Positions 60,056-64,000 of a stretch of DNA of 64,000 nt are shown here, piece by piece (position 1 is the first letter of the stretch; each line of letters starts with the position of its first letter). The position numbers and the translations under genes are program-made. Source of the DNA: Caenorhabditis elegans (taxonomy: Eukaryota; Nematoda; Chromadorea; Rhabditida; Rhabditidae). The notes under the pieces were generated by a model, which did not search any database, was not told the DNA's origin, and was given only the letters and a program-made list of their open reading frames with translations. The stretch spans positions 4,836,001 through 4,900,000 of the forward strand of contig NC_003283.11 of NCBI RefSeq assembly GCF_000002985.6, in the 5' to 3' direction.

Positions 60056-61908
60056 ATGTTGCCCAATAATTTGCTATCAATTCTATTAGTTATTAGTTTG
60101 GTTTCTTGCAAAAACATATTGGTTTATAACCCAATATTTGGATATAGTCATGCTAAGTTTGTTAGTCAGCTGGCTAATATTATAGCTGATCATGGACATA
60201 ATGTTGTAAGTTTTCGGAAGGCTTTCTGTAGGGTGAAGGTGGGAAAAAGTTTAAAATTCGAAAATTTCAGACAGTCTTCCAACCATTTCATATTGCCCTC
60301 AAAAACACAGATGGATTGATTAAAAATAAGAACATTGAAGTAACGAATTCCAAAAAAAAAATCAGTTGAAAATAAATTCTTTCAGATTATAAACTACTAT
60401 CCAGATCACTACGCTGAGCTTTTGAAGAAGAAAACTCCAACTTTCCCAGATTTCTGGGATTCCCATCTGATGAATAACCCAGTTTTATCATCATTCCTCA
60501 TGCCAAAAGCTCTTGGAGGAGAATTTGAACAAACTACTACACGTGAGAGATTCAAGAGGGATCGTAAGAATATAAAACTTTTTTCCAGAACTTTTCCAAG
60601 ATCAAAAAATCCTTAACGACCTTAAAAATAGAAACTTTGATGTTTTGCTGGCTGAAACTTTCGAAATAGCAGGATTTTGTAAGCTTTCAAGAAGTATTCG
60701 CCTTTATATCATTGTAAAATTTTTCAGATATAGCTGATCTTCTTGAAATTCCAAGTATTCCACTCATGTCGGCTGTACGACTCCCAATTATTGACAGCGC
60801 ATTTGGCCAGCCATCTATCCTTGGATATTTTCCACAACAATACTCCAAAGTTGCACCTGAAGCAGGATTCCTCGACAGGCTCAACGACTTGTACCGGATC
60901 TTCTTCTGGAATCTTACGACGCAACGTTTGTGCCAGTTCCAGAATGATTTCATCCAAAAAGCTATTGGTCACCCTGTACCCCATTGGAGAGATCTTGTAA
61001 AAGAATCACCAATATACATTACAAATTCAAACTCATATCTGGACTTTGCTGTTCCAACAACTGCTACCATTGTTCATGTTGGTGGAATTACCATTGACTT
61101 GGAGAAAATGAGACATGTTGCGGCTCTAACTGAAGAGTATGAGAACATTCTTGCGGAAAGAGAGTCGACGGTTTTCATATCTTTTGGATCTGTTATCAGA
61201 TCTTATGAGATGCCCGATAACTTCAAAGCAGGAATCATCAAGATGTTCAAATCACTTCCAGATGTCACATTTATCTGGAAGTATGAGAAAGATGACGTGA
61301 AATTTCAGAATAGGCTTCCAAAGAATGTTCACTTAAAGAAATGGGTTCCACAGCCTTCTTTGCTTGCTGACAAACGTGTGAAACTATTTGTGACCCATGG
61401 AGGACTGGGAAGTACAATGGAAGTAGCTTACACCGGGAAGCCGGCTCTAATGGTTCCAATTTTCGGAGATCAACCAAATAATGCAGATATGCTTGCAAGA
61501 CATGGAGGTGCTGTTGCGTACGACAAATTTGATCTGGCAGATGGAGAAAAACTAACAAAAACTGTTCGGGATATGGTGACAAACTCGAAGTATGAGGTGA
61601 ATGCCCAGGAATTGTTAAAAGTTCTCTCCAAACAACCTATTGATCCTAAGCTGAATTTGATGAAGCATCTAGAGTTTGCAATGGAGTAAGTTTAGAGAAT
61701 AAATTGAAATTTTAATCTTATAAATTATAGATTCCCAAAGCACCGTTCCCAAGTTCCAGCCATAAATAGAACCGGACTGATTGCTCACTACTATCTTGAT
61801 GTAATTGGTGTCTTAACGTTGGCTTCAATTTTTGGTTTGTTCGTGATTTTTAAGATCTTGAACATTCTGAGAAAAATGATATCTTTAAGGAAAGTGAAAA
61901 GAGAATAA
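60056..61908 (+). CDS. UDP-glucuronosyltransferase
   Basis: Six exons, 60056-60205, 60271-60339, 60386-60542, 60589-60678, 60728-61685 and 61731-61908, encode about 533 aa. Signal peptide (MLPNNLLSILLVISLVSC), YNPIFGYSHAKFVSQ with the catalytic-type His, WVPQPSLLADKRVKLF and THGGLGSTMEVAYTGKP in the donor site, one C-terminal transmembrane segment and a basic tail (RKVKRE). Phase II conjugation enzyme of the ER. Exon sizes are identical to the inverted neighbour at 56628-58948. An AATAAAAC lies about 40 bp after the stop. One of the T19H12 UGT group. Confidence 0.88.
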
Positions 61909-62216
61909 TGTATTTTCATTTTGTTAATTTTATTTTTAGTTTTATTTGAATAAAACTCTTTTGTTCATCAACAATTTATTACACTAATACAGGCCCAACC
62001 AATCGTCCGATTTTTCGATTCTAGTTTTTCAAGTTTTCATTTTGCGTTCTTTGGATTGAGCAACACATTTTTATGTTGAAAATAATTATAGATATGTAAA
62101 TTCGTTTGTTGTAAAAGCACAAAAGCAAAAAGGGACAAAAACGCCCGGTTCAGTCCGGTTATTCAGCCCAGCTATCAAAAAATATTGGCAAAAACTTTCG
62201 AGATCTTCTGTAGTCT
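61909..62216. other. Convergent 3' region of two UGT genes
   Basis: About 300 bp with the polyA signal of the plus-strand UGT; no gene seen. Confidence 0.55.
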
Positions 62217-64000
62217 TTATTCCGTTTTGGCTTTCTTGTTTAAAATTCCTATTCTTACAAAAACAATTTTTGTGAATCGAAAAATTAAATACAGAAATCC
62301 AACTACAACGAGTGTGAGGAATGCAATGACATCCAGATAGTAATGTGCAATCCAACCCAATTTATTGATAGCGGGAACTTGAGAGCGATGGTTTGGAAAT
62401 CTGAAATAGTGATTTTTTGAATTTTTGCGTATTACAAGCTGCTCACTTACTCCATGGCAAACTCTAGATGTTTCATCAAATTCATTTTTGGATCAATCGG
62501 TTGTTTTAGGAGCACATCACGGAGGGCTTCTGCATTTTTGGAAAATTTCGGATTTGTCACCATTTCCCTCACGGTTTTTGTCAGCTTTTCTCCATTCGCC
62601 AAATCAAATTTGTCATAAGCAATAGCTCCTCCGTGTCTTGCGAGCATATCTGCATTTTCTGGTTGATCTCCGAAGATTGGAACGGAGAGAGCTGGTTTTC
62701 CAGTGTAAGCAACTTCCATTGTACTTCCCAGTCCTCCATGGGTAACAAATAATTTCACACGTTTGTCGGCAAGCAAAGAAGGCTGTGGAACCCATTTCTT
62801 CAAGTGAACATTTTTTGGGAGTCTCTTCTGGAATTCCACGTCATCTCTTTCATATTTCCAAATAAATGTAACATCTGGAAGTGACTCGAACATTTTGATA
62901 AGTCCTGCTTTAAAATTATCCGGCATCTCATAGGATCGAATAACTGATCCAAAAGATATCAGTACTGTAGACTCCCGTTCTTGCAGAATTTTTTCATATT
63001 CCTCCGGTAATTCATCAGCATGTTTAATTTTCTCCAAGTCAATTGTGATCCCTCCAATGTGAACAATAGCAGGAGTTGTTGCAACAGCAAAATCCAGATA
63101 TGGATTCGAGTTCGTAATGTAAATCGGAGACTGACTAACAAGATCTTTCCAATATGGCACTGAATGACCAACCGCTTTCTCAATAATATTATTTTGGTAC
63201 TGCCCAAGTCGATCCATCCCAATTTGTCCAAAAAAGTCCCGGTAGACATCATTGAGCCGATCGAAAAAGCCAAAGTCAGGAGCCATCTTGGAGCCTTCCA
63301 AAGGTATGTACCCAAGTGTACTAGGCTGACCAAATGCTTTATTGAAAACTAAAAATCGCACTGCTGACCAGATAGGGATACATGGCACATTAATTAAGTG
63401 AGCAACATCTGGAATGAGTTGTGAAAATTTTTAAAATAATAATACAACTTACACATTCCAGTAAGCTCAAATGTTTCCGATATCATCACATCGAATTTTT
63501 TACTTTTCAAATTGTTAAGAACATTTTGATCTTTGACGAGCTCTGAAAAATAAGAAAACAACATTCTAATTTTCGTTTTAAAAATAAAAAAAAAAGTTTT
63601 CCTCACGAGTGGCAGTTCGTTCAAATGTTGAACTCAATGCTTTAGCCATCATCACGGCAGACACAACTGGGTTATTCATAAGGTGTGAGTCCCAAAACAT
63701 TGGAAATGTTTGAGTTTCCGTCTTTAAAAGTTCATCATAATGATCTGGATAGTAATTAATAAACTGAAAATTGTTATAAGTTACAATACAGTAGGCTGAG
63801 CTAACCTTGATGTTTTTATTTTTAATGAGCCCCTCTGTATTTTTCAGTGCAATGTGAAAGGGTTGGAAGACGGTCTGAAAAGTTTGATTTTTGAGTTCAC
63901 ATTTTTAAAATTAAAAAAAAACAACTTACAACATTATGACCATGATCAGCAATAATATCTGCCAATTTACTGACAAATTTGACATGACTGAAGCCAAATA
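62217..64000 (-). CDS. UDP-glucuronosyltransferase (5' end beyond the window)
   Basis: Exons 63930-64000 (cut), 63806-63874, 63607-63763, 63453-63542, 62451-63408 and 62217-62400. The lengths 69, 157, 90 and 958 match the two neighbouring UGT genes exactly; the last exon is 184 instead of 178 nt. The window edge falls inside exon 1, so the signal peptide and start are missing; the visible part begins FGFSHVKFVSKLADI. The donor-site signature THGGLGSTMEVAYTGKP is intact, followed by IFGDQPENADMLARHGG. The C-terminal helix ends in a basic tail (NKKAKTE). No frameshift or stop was seen, so it is probably functional. Confidence 0.88.

Noticed and set aside
60687-61000. ORFs on both strands over the UGT large exon
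   Set aside because: Shadows of the conserved UGT coding frame at 60728-61685.

Overview
The window is a nematode nuclear genome segment: AT-rich, with intron-dense genes on both strands, short introns ending in TTTTCAG/TTTCCAG, and trans-splice-type acceptors just upstream of several start codons. The gene content matches what I remember of Caenorhabditis elegans chromosome V around cosmids C37H5 and T19H12. That placement comes from recognising the genes; no search was run. All exon coordinates were read by eye from splice sites and reading frame.

Layout. 0-4 kb: an astacin metalloprotease with a C-terminal ShK domain (nas-9, minus), whose introns hold several hairpin repeats. 4.6-7.9 kb: a cluster of small secreted CWP proteins, two tandem paralogues (minus) and cwp-3 (plus) diverging from a shared promoter. 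8.2-13.7 kb: a 288-bp palindromic element, then tandem ABHD5/CGI-58-like lipid hydrolase-fold genes (plus). 15.4-21 kb: a divergent annexin (nex-4, plus) with a 3.8-kb first intron. It converges with a 21.3-26.7 kb acyl-CoA thioesterase II gene (minus). 26.8-29.7 kb: gene-poor, repeat-rich DNA.

29.7-38.2 kb: two srd-type chemoreceptor genes (plus). 38.3-41.7 kb: a membrane-anchored gamma-glutamyltranspeptidase-like gene (minus) that has lost key catalytic positions. 43-43.3 kb: a small secreted CC-domain protein (minus). 43.9-45.5 kb: an str/srj-type chemoreceptor (minus). 46.2-48.3 kb: a nuclear hormone receptor (minus). 48.8-64 kb: a UDP-glucuronosyltransferase cluster with five members in mixed orientation (one truncated, one cut by the window edge), interrupted by a small secreted Ig-like gene and a plus-strand ANP32-type acidic LRR gene.

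The genes are mostly lineage-expanded environmental-response families (chemoreceptors, NHR, UGTs, secreted small proteins) typical of nematode autosome arms, mixed with conserved metabolic genes. I found no operon, CRISPR array, tRNA or rRNA. No wholly unknown multi-gene system is evident. The most interesting signals are the apparent GGT pseudoenzyme, worm ABHD5 proteins that keep the serine nucleophile, an annexin with no canonical Ca2+ loops, newly inferred exons (nex-4 alternative first exon, thioesterase cassette exon, remote last exon of an srd gene), an inverted UGT duplication with a truncated arm, and the duplicated CWP promoter block with an X-box-like site.
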